DNA from: Strix aluco
Taxonomy: Eukaryota > Chordata > Aves > Strigiformes > Strigidae
Reading direction: 5' to 3'
Length of the DNA stretch: 64,000 nucleotides
NCBI RefSeq assembly: GCF_031877795.1
Contig: NC_133955.1
Span: 2,914,001-2,978,000 of the forward strand
This document shows, piece by piece, positions 12,101 through 22,388 of this stretch (position 1 is the first letter of the stretch; every line of letters begins with the position of its first letter). The translations under genes were made by a program, and so were the position numbers. Under the pieces are notes generated by a model, which was given only the letters and a program-made list of their open reading frames with translations, had not been told where the DNA came from and ran no database searches.

Positions 12101-13227
12101 GCCAGAGGATACAAGTGGCAGAGCTGCTGTTGAAGCTGCAAGTCTGGGCAGTGAGGGAGCCCAAGGGGGACGGAGAAAGGGCAGGTGGGTCTTCCCAGCT
12201 CTGCCTGTCTCCCTGCCCCTCCTCATCCTCTCCAGGCACTGCTGGAGGCATGATGTGTACGGGAGGAAATATTGCACAGGCTGGTTTGGAGAGCTTCTCC
12301 TTAAAGCATAAGGAGCCTCTCAGAAGTCTGGTTACATCCGAAGGAGGGCCTGGAACCTTACTTTTGTCAAGAGGTTTTGCTGTCAGTCATGCCAACCTCT
12401 TGAGTGAGCCGTCAGGTTTTGCAGGTAGATATTAAGTTCCCAGCGGGATCATCCCAGTTGTGTGCAGCTGGTGTTTTCCTGGTCATTCTCCCTCCTCTGC
12501 CGAGCTCAGCGCTTCATTCTCAGAGACTCCAGCTACGCTGAGGGACGTTGCTCTCCAAAGGGCACGGTTGTGGCTGCGGGATGTCGTGTGTGCAAGCTTT
12601 GTGCCATTGCAGGTTCCAAAGGAGCTTTTCACACTGATATTTTCCCCCCTCTCACTGTTACGCAGGGCTACTCAGCTCACATCATCAGTACCGTCTCAGA
12701 GTGGTCGTTGGCATTCTCCTTCCTCAGCTTCTTCCTCACCTATATCCGTGACTTTCAGGTAAAATGAAGTTTAACATTAAGCGCTCTGCTTCTCCGACTC
12801 TAAACAGCCTGATGCGGTGCAGGATGGGCTTCTGTTACCAGCCATCGAGGCTGGAAGACCCGTAGCATCGAGCGGCCTCTCTCCCTCAGTGGGACCTACC
12901 CCAGCGGCGTTAACACCCGCAGCCCAGCGTCGGACTCGCTCTAAGCAGCGTCACTCGCGAGATCTGTCAGTCCTGGGGGCGCGAGTCAGTCCAGGAGAAG
13001 AGCTTGGGAGTCGGTTCTGGAGCCGATCTGCGTTTTGGTGTTTCATGCTACTGAAATTGCCCGTGCTGAGCCAGTGACGAGCCTGCTAACTTGAATTTTC
13101 TTTCCTTTTTCCTATGTAGAAAATTTCCCTGCGTGCAGTCGTCAGCTTGCAGGGACAAACCCTTTATAACGCGCCGCAGAGCTTTGTGACCGATGAGCAG
13201 ACGCTGCTGGTAGCGGGGAGCATCTAG
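3032..13227 (+). CDS. DRAM2: DRAM2, DNA-damage-regulated autophagy modulator 2 (7 coding exons)
   Basis: Six-pass membrane protein of the DRAM/TMEM150 (Frag1/DRAM/Sfk1) family. In mammals it sits in lysosomes and endosomes, promotes autophagy and, when mutated in humans, causes retinal dystrophy. Coding exons are 3032-3162, 4533-4600, 5192-5331, 7802-7979, 11364-11446, 12666-12758 and 13120-13227. They total 801 nt, so 266 residues plus stop, which is the length I recall for human DRAM2. The start M-W-W-F-Q-Q-G-L is the family N-terminus. Hydrophobic segments lie at about residues 9-31, 55-72, 95-112, 117-141, 158-182 and 208-226. The segments R-Y-K-Q-V, Q-K-L-H-W and T-Y-I-R-D-F-Q-K-I-S-L-R match the mammalian protein as I remember it. 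An acidic dileucine (D256 to L261) near the end fits lysosomal sorting. Introns contain CR1 copies. Exon joins are inferred from phase and homology, not from RNA. Confidence 0.95.
3491..4127 (-). mobile_element. CR1 LINE, 5'-truncated, flanked by a ~23-bp direct repeat
   Basis: Antisense CR1 3' region of about 640 bp in DRAM2 intron 1. On the plus strand it starts with the reversed terminal repeats (tcacagaatcacag) and runs to the block reading 'cacactgctgg'. The host bases immediately before it (3468-3490) recur immediately after it (4128-4150) without a mismatch. See the finding on the flanking repeat. No complete protein is encoded. Confidence 0.92.
4533..4600 (+). CDS. DRAM2: DRAM2 coding exon 2
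   Basis: 68 nt, acceptor CAG ending at 4532, donor GTGAGT at 4601. It starts in phase 2 and ends in phase 1. Encodes [13 protein letters not shown], the conserved luminal loop, and the start of membrane segment 2. Both junctions keep frame with exons 1 and 3. Confidence 0.93.
4601..5191 (+). other. DRAM2 intron 2
   Basis: About 590 bp, GT-AG. It contains a small imperfect duplication: the segment reading aatcagaaaaatctagta occurs at about 4950 and again at about 4986. Nothing else is recognised. Confidence 0.8.
5192..5331 (+). CDS. DRAM2: DRAM2 coding exon 3
   Basis: 140 nt, acceptor ACAG ending at 5191, donor GTTTGT at 5332. Encodes residues 67-113: the end of membrane segment 2, the very conserved cytoplasmic segment Y-V-R-Y-K-Q-V, the I-I-K-L-N-K loop and membrane segment 3 ending in A-N-F-Q. 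It ends in phase 0. Confidence 0.95.
5332..7801 (+). other. DRAM2 intron 3
   Basis: About 2.5 kb with GT-AG ends. No transposon, RNA gene or conserved coding segment was recognised; short open frames here lack family resemblance. Confidence 0.7.
7802..7979 (+). CDS. DRAM2: DRAM2 coding exon 4
   Basis: 178 nt, acceptor CCCCAG ending at 7801. Encodes residues 114-172 plus one base: membrane segment 4 ([16 protein letters not shown]), the M-Q-P-E-V-H loop, F-W-I-R-L and the start of membrane segment 5. The donor I use is GTATCC at 7980, which alone keeps frame with exon 5 and aligns with the mammalian S-M junction. A stronger-looking GTGAGC lies 7 nt upstream (see findings). Confidence 0.9.
7980..11363 (+). 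other. DRAM2 intron 4
   Basis: About 3.4 kb. It contains the CR1 at 9669-10249. The rest (for example 8060-9660 and 10250-11360) shows nothing I recognise apart from a reading-through open frame of 20 codons after the exon 4 donor, which would be a short read-through tail if the intron were retained. Confidence 0.65.
9669..10249 (+). mobile_element. CR1 LINE 3' region
   Basis: Sense-oriented CR1 of about 580 bp. It begins near 'tgtatcagcaatagtgtgg' and ends with the family's terminal short repeats (gattctctgattctat) at about 10249. It corresponds to the last part of the reverse-transcriptase ORF and the 3' UTR, and is frameshifted. Confidence 0.92.
11364..11446 (+). CDS. DRAM2: DRAM2 coding exon 5
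   Basis: 83 nt, donor GTAAGT at 11447. With the acceptor ending at 11363 it encodes residues 173-200, finishing membrane segment 5 and the conserved luminal [11 protein letters not shown] second AG 15 nt further in (11377-11378) would remove five codons in frame. I chose the upstream site because it restores the mammalian spacing. Confidence 0.88.
11755..11994 (+). mobile_element. CR1 LINE 3' end, short copy
   Basis: A 240-bp sense CR1 3' end in DRAM2 intron 5, ending with gattctgtgattctatgat. It is nearly identical to the 3' half of the copy at 38088-38676, including the unusual run 'ggggggatgtggggtagggg', so both belong to the same subfamily. Confidence 0.9.
12666..12758 (+). CDS. DRAM2: DRAM2 coding exon 6
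   Basis: 93 nt, 31 codons, acceptor CGCAG ending at 12665, donor GTAAAA at 12759, phase 0 at both ends. Encodes residues 201-231, namely the E-W-S region, membrane segment 6 and the highly conserved [10 protein letters not shown]. Confidence 0.95.
13120..13227 (+). CDS. DRAM2: DRAM2 coding exon 7 (terminal)
   Basis: 108 nt including TAG at 13225-13227, acceptor GTAG ending at 13119. Encodes K-I-S-L-R followed by the cytoplasmic tail, residues 232-266. The tail holds D-E-Q-T-L-L, an acidic dileucine of the D/E-x-x-x-L-L type. The tail differs from the mammalian one more than the rest of the protein does. Confidence 0.93.
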   Translation, partial: KISLRAVVSLQGQTLYNAPQSFVTDEQTLLVAGSI

Positions 13228-13470
13228 TGAAGGTGAAGAGAACATGTTCTCAGCATAACTCAGGAACTTAATAGCAATAACGGTTGATATTTCTAAACGT
13301 TTATTTTATATAAAAAAATTTATGAAGTGATTGTATTGTACTTGACATAAAGGGCTTTGCTATTAACCCACACAGCAATGCAAATGTTATCAGTATTGTA
13401 AACAAGCCTGTAACATTTCTACACATGCCAATGTCATGGAAGAATTAAATGAAGGTTGTTAAAGAGTTGT
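13228..13470 (+). other. DRAM2: DRAM2 3' UTR with ATTAAA poly(A) signal
   Basis: AT-rich stretch after the stop codon. The only standard polyadenylation hexamer soon after the stop is ATTAAA at 13444-13449, followed by a T/G-rich stretch. The predicted 3' UTR is therefore about 240 nt. The exact cleavage site is inferred. Confidence 0.6.
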
Positions 13471-13670
13471 GTCTCCTCATCGCTTCCACCACACCCCGTT
13501 TCACTCCCTCGTTCCCTTGCCTTCCTCAGGCCAAGCCCTTTTGGCTGCTCGGAGCCCTCAGCCTAGAGCCGGGCTCCACCTCAGCGCCCACACCTGGGGC
13601 TGCCCCAGGACCCTGTGCCAGGGTGGAAGGACCCCAAAGCCAACCCACAGGGAAAATGCTCAAAATGTCT

Positions 13671-13993
13671 TCCTGCCTGCCTGCCTTCCTGACTTCCCTT
13701 CTTCCTGCCTGCCTTCCTGCCTGCCTGCCTTCCTTTCTTCCTGCCTCCCTGCCTTCCTGCCTTCCTTCCTTTCTTCCTGCCTGCCTTCCTGCCCACCTGC
13801 CTTCCTTTCTTCCTGCCTGCCTGCCTGCCTCCCTTCCTTCCTGCCTGCCTGCCTGCTTTCCTTTCTTCCTTCCTACCTGCCTGCCTTCCTTCCTTTCTTC
13901 CTTCCTGCCTTCCTTTCTTCCTGCCTGCCTGCCTGCCTTCCCACCTTCCCACCTTCCTGCCTGCCTGTCTTCCGGCCTTCTTCCCTCCCTCCC
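13671..13993 (+). repeat. Pyrimidine-rich (CCTG/CCTT)n microsatellite
   Basis: About 320 bp of interspersed CCTG and CCTT tetranucleotides, with a few interruptions, starting roughly 220 bp after the DRAM2 poly(A) signal. The plus strand is almost free of A. Because the units are four bases, several frames stay open by chance and give Leu-Pro-Ala-Cys or Arg-Lys-Gly strings, which are not genes. Confidence 0.95.
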
Positions 13994-15881
13994 TGTTCCT
14001 GGCAGTTGTTTGAGCTGATGGTCGGGTTCATCCAAGAGCCCCTGTCAGAGTGTCCCTCCTGCACCAGTCTGGGGTGAGGCAGCCCAGGCAGTCCGTGTCC
14101 TGCTCCCTCACGGGGAAGCACCGACTCAAATGAGCACCCAGCAGGACACGAGTCCTTGTAGCCTTGATGTCCCTAGTGCTCCCTCGATGTCCCTAGTGCT
14201 CCCCCGAGGCAGTCTCTGACCCAAGAACCAGCTGCTCATTCCTCTTGCTGCTGCCAAATGCTGCCACAGGGTGTTGCCAGCCCTTAACCCGGCCTTGCAG
14301 CTCCTCTGGGTGCTCCAGAGGCTGAGCCCCACAAGAATCTCAGTGCAAGACACTCCAGACGCGCGCCGGGGGGTTTATACTGAGCGTTTCCGTAGGGAGC
14401 ACCTCCCACACCCAACAGCCACGTCCAGACCCACCCGGAAGCCTTAAAAACACACATTTGCTTTAGTTCTACCAAAGGACAGCAAAGTAAAGGGCTATTT
14501 GATTACACGCAGACCTACAGAATACATCACTGACAGCTGCCTTTGAGCCCCGTTTAGCAGGAAGAGCTCAGCTTCCTTCCTAAATAATTGCTCAAGTCTA
14601 CAGCTACTTAAGCTCTAGCGTGTTTCCTCCCCCACCAAAACAGCTCGTTCTGGCATCTTCCCTCCCCTGCAGGGGCAGGTAGAGGACCAGCAGAGGAATT
14701 TAAGCCAGAGACCTCCTGGAAATCCCAGTTTTAATCTTTCTCCCAGATGACAGCAGGATGTCTCCATCGCAGTTGTGCTTTATTTGCACTTGCAGCCTGG
14801 TTCAGCCCAAACTTCAAACAATTCACATGGTGAAAACAAGCTTTGGAGCCAAAACCCTGCAAACTACAGAAGCCAGTGGACAAGAAGATATGATTAACAT
14901 GGAGTCACAGTGCCCCCAGGGGCTCTCTGGCTCGGGGAAGATTTCCCCAAGTATTGTATTTTAGGTGCCAACGAATCCCGAGGGATCAGGGGCCTCCCTG
15001 AGAGTTGCACACTTGGCGACACGCTCCCTAACGAGGCAATACGCAAACCCCAGTTTCTGCTTAACTGCTACAACCTAGAAAACCTGATGTTTCAGCTAGC
15101 AGAAACCCCTTTTCTATGCCTCATTGAAGTCTCATTCAGCAAATTTAAGTCTCATTAGGTTTAACCAGGAAATTATCACGACAGTGACATACTACATGGG
15201 TTTTCAGAGCCCTGATCCCTGCTGGAAGGAGGGAGGGAGCCCTTTTCCTGGTACAAAAGGGGGAGAAACAAAAATCCCACTCATTCATTCATGCAGCTTC
15301 TCAGGAAGGCTGTAGTAGGACCCTGTCTGCTCACAAGGCTTTTTTCTCCTTCCCATTGCTGCTCGGCATCACCTTCCCTTCATCTCTCTCTCCCACAGAC
15401 CACAAAGAGGTTGTTCCTGACAACCAGCACCGACAGGCTGCCCCCAGGAGCAACTCCTGCCCCAGAAAGCCCCAAATTTCTCTGTAATACCACCTCTGTG
15501 ATGAGCCAGGTGAGACAGACCAACAGGGGGGCAATCAGGAGTCCAAGCTCTGTCAGGAGTTTGAGTTCTACCTAAAACAGCACATTCCCAAGTTTGCAGT
15601 TAAAAACCCACAGCCCCTCCAGACCACCTTAACGTTCCCCCACCAGCCCAGCACCACTTGTTGGGTTTCATGCTCATTCACAGTTCCACAGAAGTTCAAC
15701 CTCAGAGCATCAAACTCTTCTGTTTAACAACCTCCTCAGCACTAGGAAAACCCTCTTCCTCCTCTCTCACCCTTTTCCAAAGGGACAGGGCTGAGTGGCA
15801 CCCAGAAACAACTCCTGATAGACTGCTCCAGAGATACACACCCTCATTGCATCACTGCCTCTTTCTCCTCCTCCCCTCCAG
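13994..15881. other. Gene-free DNA downstream of DRAM2
   Basis: No gene or transposon recognised. A 21-22 bp unit containing gatgtccctagtgctccc is present twice in tandem at about 14168-14208. Otherwise single-copy in appearance. Confidence 0.6.
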
Positions 15882-16850
15882 TCACAGAATCCCAGAATCA
15901 TCCAGGTTGGAAAAGCCCTTGAAGCTCCTCCAGTCCAACCATGAACCTCACACTGACCGTTCCCAACTCCACCAGATCCCTCAGCGCTGGGTCAACCCGA
16001 CTCTTCAACCCCTCCAGGGATGGGGACTCCCCCCCTGCCCTGGGCAGCCCATTCCAACGCCCAACAACCCCTTCTGCAAAGAAATCCTTCCTAAGAGCCA
16101 GTCTGACCCTGCCCTGGTGCAGCTTGAGGCCATTCCCTCTTGGCCTGGCGCTTGTTCCTTGGTTCAGGAGACTCCTCCCCCCTCTCTGCACCCTCCTTTC
16201 AGGGAGTTGCAGAGGGCCATGAGGTCTCCCCTCAGCCTCCTCTTCTCCACACTAAACCCCCCCAGGTCCCTCAGCCGCTCCCCATCAGACCTGTGCTCCA
16301 GACCCTGCACCAGCTCCGTTGCCCTTCTCTGGACACGCTCGAGTCATTCAATGGCCTTTTTGGAGTGAGGGGCCCAAAACTGAACCCACTCATCGAGGGG
16401 CGGCCTCACCAGTGCCAAGCACAGGGGTCAGATCCCTTCCCTGTCCCTGCTGGCCACACTGGTGCTGATACAAGCCAGGATGCCATTGGCCTTCTTGGCC
16501 ACCTGGGCACACTGCTGGCTCATTATCAATCCCCCCCCAGGTCCCTCTCTGACTGGCAGCTCTCCAGCCACTCCTCCCCAAGCCTGTAGCGCTGCTGGGG
16601 GTTGTTGTGGCCCAAGTGCAGCACCCGGCATTTGGCCTTAGTGAAACTCCTCCAGTTGGCCTCAGCCCATCGCTCCAGCCTGGCCAGGTCTCTCTGCAGA
16701 GCCTCCCTACCCTCGAGCAGATCAACACTCCCACCCAACTTGGTGTCATCTGCAAACTTACTGAGGGTGTACTCGATGCCCTCGTCTAGATCATCAATAA
16801 AGGTGTTAAACAGGAGTGGCCCCAAAACCGAGCCCTGGGGGACACCACTC
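15882..16850 (-). mobile_element. CR1 LINE with reverse-transcriptase C-terminal fragment
   Basis: Antisense CR1 of nearly 1 kb. On the minus strand an open stretch (16867 down to 16526) encodes reverse transcriptase with [14 protein letters not shown] and the catalytic-box segment F-A-D-D-T-K-L-G-G, then the C-terminal H-L-G-H-N-N block. The frame breaks before the 3' UTR. It is truncated within the RT domain, so it cannot move by itself. Confidence 0.93.
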
Positions 16851-18486
16851 CTGCTGCTCCCTGGCAAGGTGAGATGGGTGAGATGTTTCAGTCAACTTCC
16901 ACTGAGTTCATCAGCATTTCCTCGTTAAGGAGTGGCTGCATTCATACTTCTTGTCCTTGTCAGTTCCTGGGAACTTGTTCTTCCTCTACTCCTGGCTGAC
17001 TGCAGTAAACTTACAGGCTCAGTCTAGAGAAATTGCCACCTAAATGGCACCAGTGTCTTCTTGTGAGACCATAACTGAAAACAGGGCTGACTTTCTCACC
17101 TGTGTGGTGTGCAAGGGGGCTCTACAGCGTTACTCCTGAAATGACCCCCACACCCCGCTGCAAGGACAAGGATGGAAGCATCTGTCAGCAGCTGAACACT
17201 GGAGATGAAGCATGCCAAGGAGTCACAGCCCTCTTGCTAAGATGGACAGGAATGCTAGCATAAGACATCTATCAAAAATGGAGAAAAACCTGCTAAAACA
17301 GCAACATCCAGCAGCCACAAATTGCTGGTGAATCCTCACCCTACCACCTGGATAGCTCAGGTTTGTCAGATTGAGTTAAACTGAAACACCACTTATCAGG
17401 TGTGAGAGGTGGAGTACAAAAATATCATGCATTTCCACCCAAAGCCAAATGGAAGGCTGCTGGCTGGGGGAGGGAGGGGGCAGCTTTGGTGAGAGAGAAG
17501 AATGTGGAAGAAAGAGGTGGTAAAGATGCAAAGAAAAAAAGATGCCAACAGAAAACATGGCAAAGACTGAGTGTTATCTTCAGAGGAGCATGAGAAGATG
17601 GGGCAGGAGCTACACAGGGGCTCGTAGCGTTAAGGAAGGAAACTGTTTCAGCTGACTCATCCTTTATGCATTGAATCAAGGTCTTTGTGTCAGGTTTTTT
17701 TAATTATTATTTAAAGAAAAATTATTAGCGAGTTCATCATCAATTAAAAAAAAAAAAAAAAGAGAATTAAAAGGATTAGCCTAAAAGGCAAAGTGTATGC
17801 AAGTCACTGGAGACTGTTTAGAGAGGAAATGTGTGTCACCTAGTCCAAAAAGGCCTGGGGAGGGAGGGAGGGAGGGGGACAGCCAGCATGGCTGAGTTAG
17901 GTTAAGGCAGCCGTAGGAAAAACGAGCCTTGGATAAATTGAACTTGCATCCAAATGAGCAGGTGACATAAGGGACCGCAACCATGTTTTCAAACATCAGG
18001 AGGAAGTCTGCCAGAAGGTTTCTGAGATCAAGGTATAGAACGAGTCCTCAAAGGACAGTCTATCAGGAAAAAAATTAAGACACTCTTATCCATGACTACC
18101 ACAGAAGAGCCCAGAAAGGTTCCCGTCCTTTCATCACAGGGAACTGACAGATCTGTCTGAAACTGAGACGTTGGTTAAGAAGTTTCACATCAAACTGATG
18201 AACAGTAATGAGTTAATGAATGAATGGGATTATACTCTCGTGTTCAAGCAACAACCCTAAAGGAATAAAAGATGAAACAGCTGAAATAAGTTCTCACTGA
18301 GAACTGCTTTAGTACTAGAGGACAGGAGAGTGGTGACTACAACACCAACTTTTTGAAGCGTTCCCAGGGATGTTTATGGAGCCATAAGAGCAGCACTTTC
18401 TTGTCCATACCAATAAAAGAGGTAGAAATGATAATAAAATAGAATGATGGAATAGCGATGCTAGACTGTGTAGGAAAACTGAGAGC
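16851..18486. other. Gene-free DNA with a short poly(A) run
   Basis: No gene or recognisable repeat, except an A-rich run at about 17745-17762 and a ggga-rich stretch at 17858-17878. Confidence 0.55.
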
Positions 18487-18794
18487 TGGGGATGAGTCTC
18501 TTGAGCCAAGGACCCAGCGCCAGGCCAAGAGGGAATGGCCTCAAGCTGCGCCAGGGCAGGGTCAGACTGGCTCTTAGGAAGGATTTCTTTGCAGAAGGGG
18601 TTGTTGGGCGTTGGAATGGGCTGCCCAGGGCAGGGGGGGAGTCCCCATCCCTGGAGGGGTTGAAGAGTCGGGTTGACCCAGCGCTGAGGGATCTGGTGGA
18701 GTTGGGAACGGTCAGGGTGAGGTTCATGGTTGGGCTGGAGGAGCTTCAAGGGCTTTTCCAACCCAGATGATTCTGGGATTCTGTGATTTTGTGA
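18487..18794 (+). mobile_element. CR1 LINE 3' end
   Basis: Sense CR1 of about 310 bp, from the 'gagtctcttgagccaagg' block to the terminal repeats (gattctgggattctgtgat). It is closely similar to the copies at 38982-39450, 61563-62265 and 63395-63806, which points to one subfamily active several times at this locus. Confidence 0.93.
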
Positions 18795-19489
18795 AAACCT
18801 TGTGACATTGCAGCAACGATGTAGTATATTTCAATGAAGATCTTACTGGAGATCTTACTGGTTTCAGCTAAAACCCCCTCTCACTCTCATAACCACAGGC
18901 AGTACCAAGGTGTCCATCTGGCCTGGCCAGTCACTGGGTGCCAAGACACTTGTATCCAGGCGACTTGTCCAGCGTTGCTTGCTGTGATATGGAGGATAAC
19001 ACCAGCTTCCAAATCCTCCTCCCATCTCCAGGGTGGTTCTGATTTTGGCAACTACTTATTGACTTTGAAAGTACCTTTTCATGCCGTTTAGGAGCTGACA
19101 GATTGATCTTTTTGTCTGTCCATCCTTCCCCACTTGTGTGAACCACCTGGATTATCCTTTCCCTTCTTATCTGGGTGTCTTGTGACTCCTGCCCTATCTT
19201 CCCACCACTTAAAGGCCTGATTTTCACTTTAATCTGTTGCCTTTTTTTAGACTGACATTAGCGTCCTGAGCTGGAGCTCCTCCGTAGCTACAAATAGATG
19301 TGCTGGGATCTAGATGACCTGCTAATCTCAGTGCCATCACCCCCGCCATTCTCACAGCCCTCCTGCTGCTTGTTTCTTCTGCTGCTCCCATGGCTGTTCA
19401 TTCTCTCTCCAGACCGGTCTTCTCAGTTCTATCCCAATTCTCTACAACCAAAGAAAAGTCTCTGCAGGTTCAGTAAAGACAAGACCTGC

Positions 19490-20310
19490 CTCACAAATCC
19501 AGCAGCATTTACAAAAGGAATTGGTGTCCCTGTAAACAGGGATCTATGGTCAATCATCCACCTGGGCTTCCTTCAGCATAGTTTCACAGAAACCAGGGTG
19601 CTACAGCAACAGAGGGACTGTCCTCAGCAGTATAAATAGCTGGTTTAAAGAGAAGAAAGGCAGGCTGACTCAACAGTTGGTTTCTCGATGAAAGGAAGAA
19701 GTCCCAGATACTCCTGCTGGAGCTTGTACTCTTCAATATTCACAAATTATTTAGAGGAGCAGGTGAAGAGCAACTTGTCAAAGTTTGCCATTCGCATAGC
19801 TCTCACAAAAACTGAAAAATGCTTCAGAAAAATGCTTCTCATCACACCAAATAACTGAGCAATAAAACAAATTCTGAAATTCAGTGCAGATGAATGAAAA
19901 GCCTTATGTTTCCACACACAATAATGAGCTCTGAATGAGCTGTTATGTTCAGAGACATCAGCAAATTTAGTAGATTAGTCCACAGAAATATCAGCTAAAG
20001 AGCCATGGAATATAAGAATTTATTAGGGAGGTATAGAGAGCAAATCAAAAACCATCAAAATGCCACTGTAACCCCATGATGCAATGACATCAGCATAGCA
20101 GTTCTGGTTCATCCATCTGAAAAGGATTTTAGTGGAACCGGAAAGCTTATGGAAAAGGGTAACAAAAATGGTCAAAAGTCTGGGACAGTTCCTGTTCAGA
20201 GGACACCTACACAGAATTTCCGTCTACGAAAAGAAAGACTGAAGATGAAAAAAGTCTACAAAATCATTTTTTGCTTAGACATAGTGACTTGAGGTCTGGT
20301 TACATCCACG
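19490..20310 (+). mobile_element. Probable ancient, degraded CR1/L3-like LINE remnant
   Basis: No open frame survives, but the order of short matches to the RT and 3' region is consistent with a sense LINE: a 'cctgggcttccttcagca' block, then 'agctggtttaaagagaagaaaggcaggc', then a 'cttcaatattcacaaattatttagaggagc' block and a late 'gaaagactgaagatgaaaaaa' block. It is far more diverged than the other copies. The call rests on pattern memory only. Confidence 0.4.
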
Positions 20311-20435
20311 TCAAAAAGTTAACATGAAAATATAACGGGCAAAGAAAAAAAAATAATCAAGGGGTATTAAACATAAAGATACCACGTGTGTTTAAGAGCT
20401 GGAAAATGAAAAGTACCAGTGAAGTCTTGCATATG

Positions 20436-20881
20436 ATCATAGAATCATAGAACAGTTGGGGTTGGAAGGGACCTTTAAAGCTCGTCTAGTCCAACCCCCC
20501 GCCATGAGCAGGGACATCTTCAACTAGACCAGGTCACGCAAAGCCCCATCCAACCCGACGGTGAATGTCTCCAGGGAGGGGGCATCTACCACCTCTCTGG
20601 GCAGCCTGTGCCAGTGTCTCACCACCCTCATCATAAAAAATTTCTTCCTTGTATCTAGCCTGAATCTCCCCTCTTTTAGTTTAACACCATCACCCCTTGT
20701 TCTATTGCTACAGGCCCTACTAAAAAGTTTGTCCCCATCTTTCTCATACGCCCCCTTTAAGCACTGGAAGGCTGCAATAAGGTCTCCCTGGAGCTTCTCA
20801 TCTCCAGGCTGAACAACCCCAACTCTCTCAGCCTGTCCTCAATAACGGAGGTGTTCCAGCCCTCTGACCATTTTTGTGGTC
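20436..20881 (-). mobile_element. CR1 LINE, subfamily with cagttggggttggaaggg end
   Basis: Antisense CR1 3' region of about 445 bp. It differs from the copy at 34239-34760 by only about ten bases by eye, so both are young members of one subfamily. It abuts a sense-oriented CR1 to its right. Confidence 0.93.
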
Positions 20882-20900
20882 ATTTTTGTACATAATGATT

Positions 20901-21705
20901 GACTGCACCCTCAGCAAGTTTACCAACGACTCCGAGCTGTGTGGTGCAGTCACACGCTGAGGGAAGGGATGTGCCATCCAGAGGGACCTGGACAGGCTGG
21001 AGAGGGGGGACGTGCAAACCCCATGAAGTTCAACAAGGCCAAGTGCAAGGTCCTGCCCATGGGCCAGGGCAATCCTACGCACAAACACAGGCTGGGCAAG
21101 GAGTGGATGGAGAGCAGCCCCAAGGAGAAGGACTTGGGGGTGTTAGTTGATGAAAAGCTCAACATGACTTGGCAATATGCGCTCACAGCCCAGAAAGCCA
21201 ACTGTGTCCTGGGCTGCATCACGAGAAGTGTGGCAGCAGGTTGAGGGAGGGGATTGTCCCCCTCTACTTCACTCTTGTGAGATCCCCCTGCAGTGCTGGG
21301 TCCAGCTCTGGGGGCACCAACATCAGAAGGACACGGACCTGCTCGAGCGGGGCCAGAGGAGGCCATGAGGATGCTCGGGGGGCTGGAGCACCCCCCTGTG
21401 AGGACAGGCTGAGAGAGTTGGGGGGTTCAGCTGGAGAAGAGAAGGCTCTGGGGAGACCTTAGAGTGGCCTCCCAGGACTTAAAGGGGCTACAGGAAAGGG
21501 GGGAGGGACTCTTGATCAGGGGTGTAGGGATAGGATGAGGGGGGACGGTTTTAAACTGAAAGAGGGGAGATTTGGATTAAGATCTAAGGAAGAAATTCTT
21601 CCCTGTGAGGGTGGTGAGGCCCTGGCACAGGTTGCCCAGAGAAGCTGTGGCTGCCCCCTCCCTGGAAGTGTTCAAGGCCAGGTTGGACAAGGCTTGGAGC
21701 AACCT
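20901..21705 (+). mobile_element. CR1 LINE, sense copy lacking the 3' terminus
   Basis: About 800 bp from just 5' of the RT catalytic-box region ('gactgcaccctcagcaag', S-K-F-T-N-D-S-E-L) to the 3' UTR block 'gtgttcaaggccaggttggac'. The final repeats are missing. Open stretches such as 20939-21244 encode RT C-terminal residues (K-C-K-V-L-P-M-G) but carry stops and frameshifts. Confidence 0.9.
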
Positions 21706-22237
21706 TTTCGAGGCATCCACTTCTGGTCTCCATTCTGATTTCCTTCCCCATGTTGGTCTCTGCTGGGGAGACACTGATGGGCTGGATGGATCTTCAGACC
21801 AACCCAGCACTGCCCATTGATGTTTTCACACCTTGCTTGAAAGCCATGCCGCCTCCCTTTCCATTTGCCAGAAGCTGCCTTTGGACTGTGCTGTAACTGC
21901 TCTGTGCCTCCCAGATCCGCAAGAGGAGGACAGGTGGGGCTCTGCCAAATCCAGCCTTGGTACACGCTCCCACTGCCAGCGGTGCCACAGGAAATCGCTC
22001 ACAACTTGTCCACTCAAATCACACAACTGTAGGAAATTCAGGGGTGGTTCCACACTGTCCAAAACAGTTTGAAAGCTGAGCCTGCACATCCCCGATGACA
22101 AATATCTGCAGGTTAATTTTCTAGTATTTCTGCACACCTCCACCCCCAGCAGCTGACTGCTGGCTTGCCAGGAGGAAAATGGACCTGATGGACTCCAGCG
22201 TACCCAGCTTCCAGGTGGCCTCTCACAGCACACATGG
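21706..22237. other. Gene-free interval
   Basis: About 530 bp between two CR1 pieces with no recognisable gene or repeat. Confidence 0.5.
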
Positions 22238-22388
22238 TTAAGTCACCCTCCCTGGAGGTATTTAGAAGACGTGTAGACATGGTGCTTACAGACGTGGTTT
22301 AGTGGTGGACTTTGCAGTCTTAGGTTGATGGTTAGACTCCATGCTCTTAATGGTCTTTTCCAACTTAAATGATTCCACAATTCTATGC
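22238..22388 (+). mobile_element. CR1 LINE short 3' fragment
   Basis: A 150-bp sense fragment from 'ctccctggaggtatttagaa' to 'ttaaatgattccacaattctat'. It is diverged but keeps the CR1 3' UTR order and end. Confidence 0.8.

Noticed and set aside
13449..14121. Open frames of 120-200 codons over the pyrimidine repeat
   Set aside because: They are products of a stop-free tetranucleotide repeat read in several frames (Leu-Pro-Ala-Cys and Lys-Glu-Gly-Arg strings).
15658..16589. Plus-strand frames of 149-236 codons with repeated Pro/Ser/Leu protein text, also seen at 3749, 38957, 61254 and 61828
   Set aside because: These are antisense readings of CR1 3' regions; identical text recurs wherever the same CR1 subfamily lies in this orientation.
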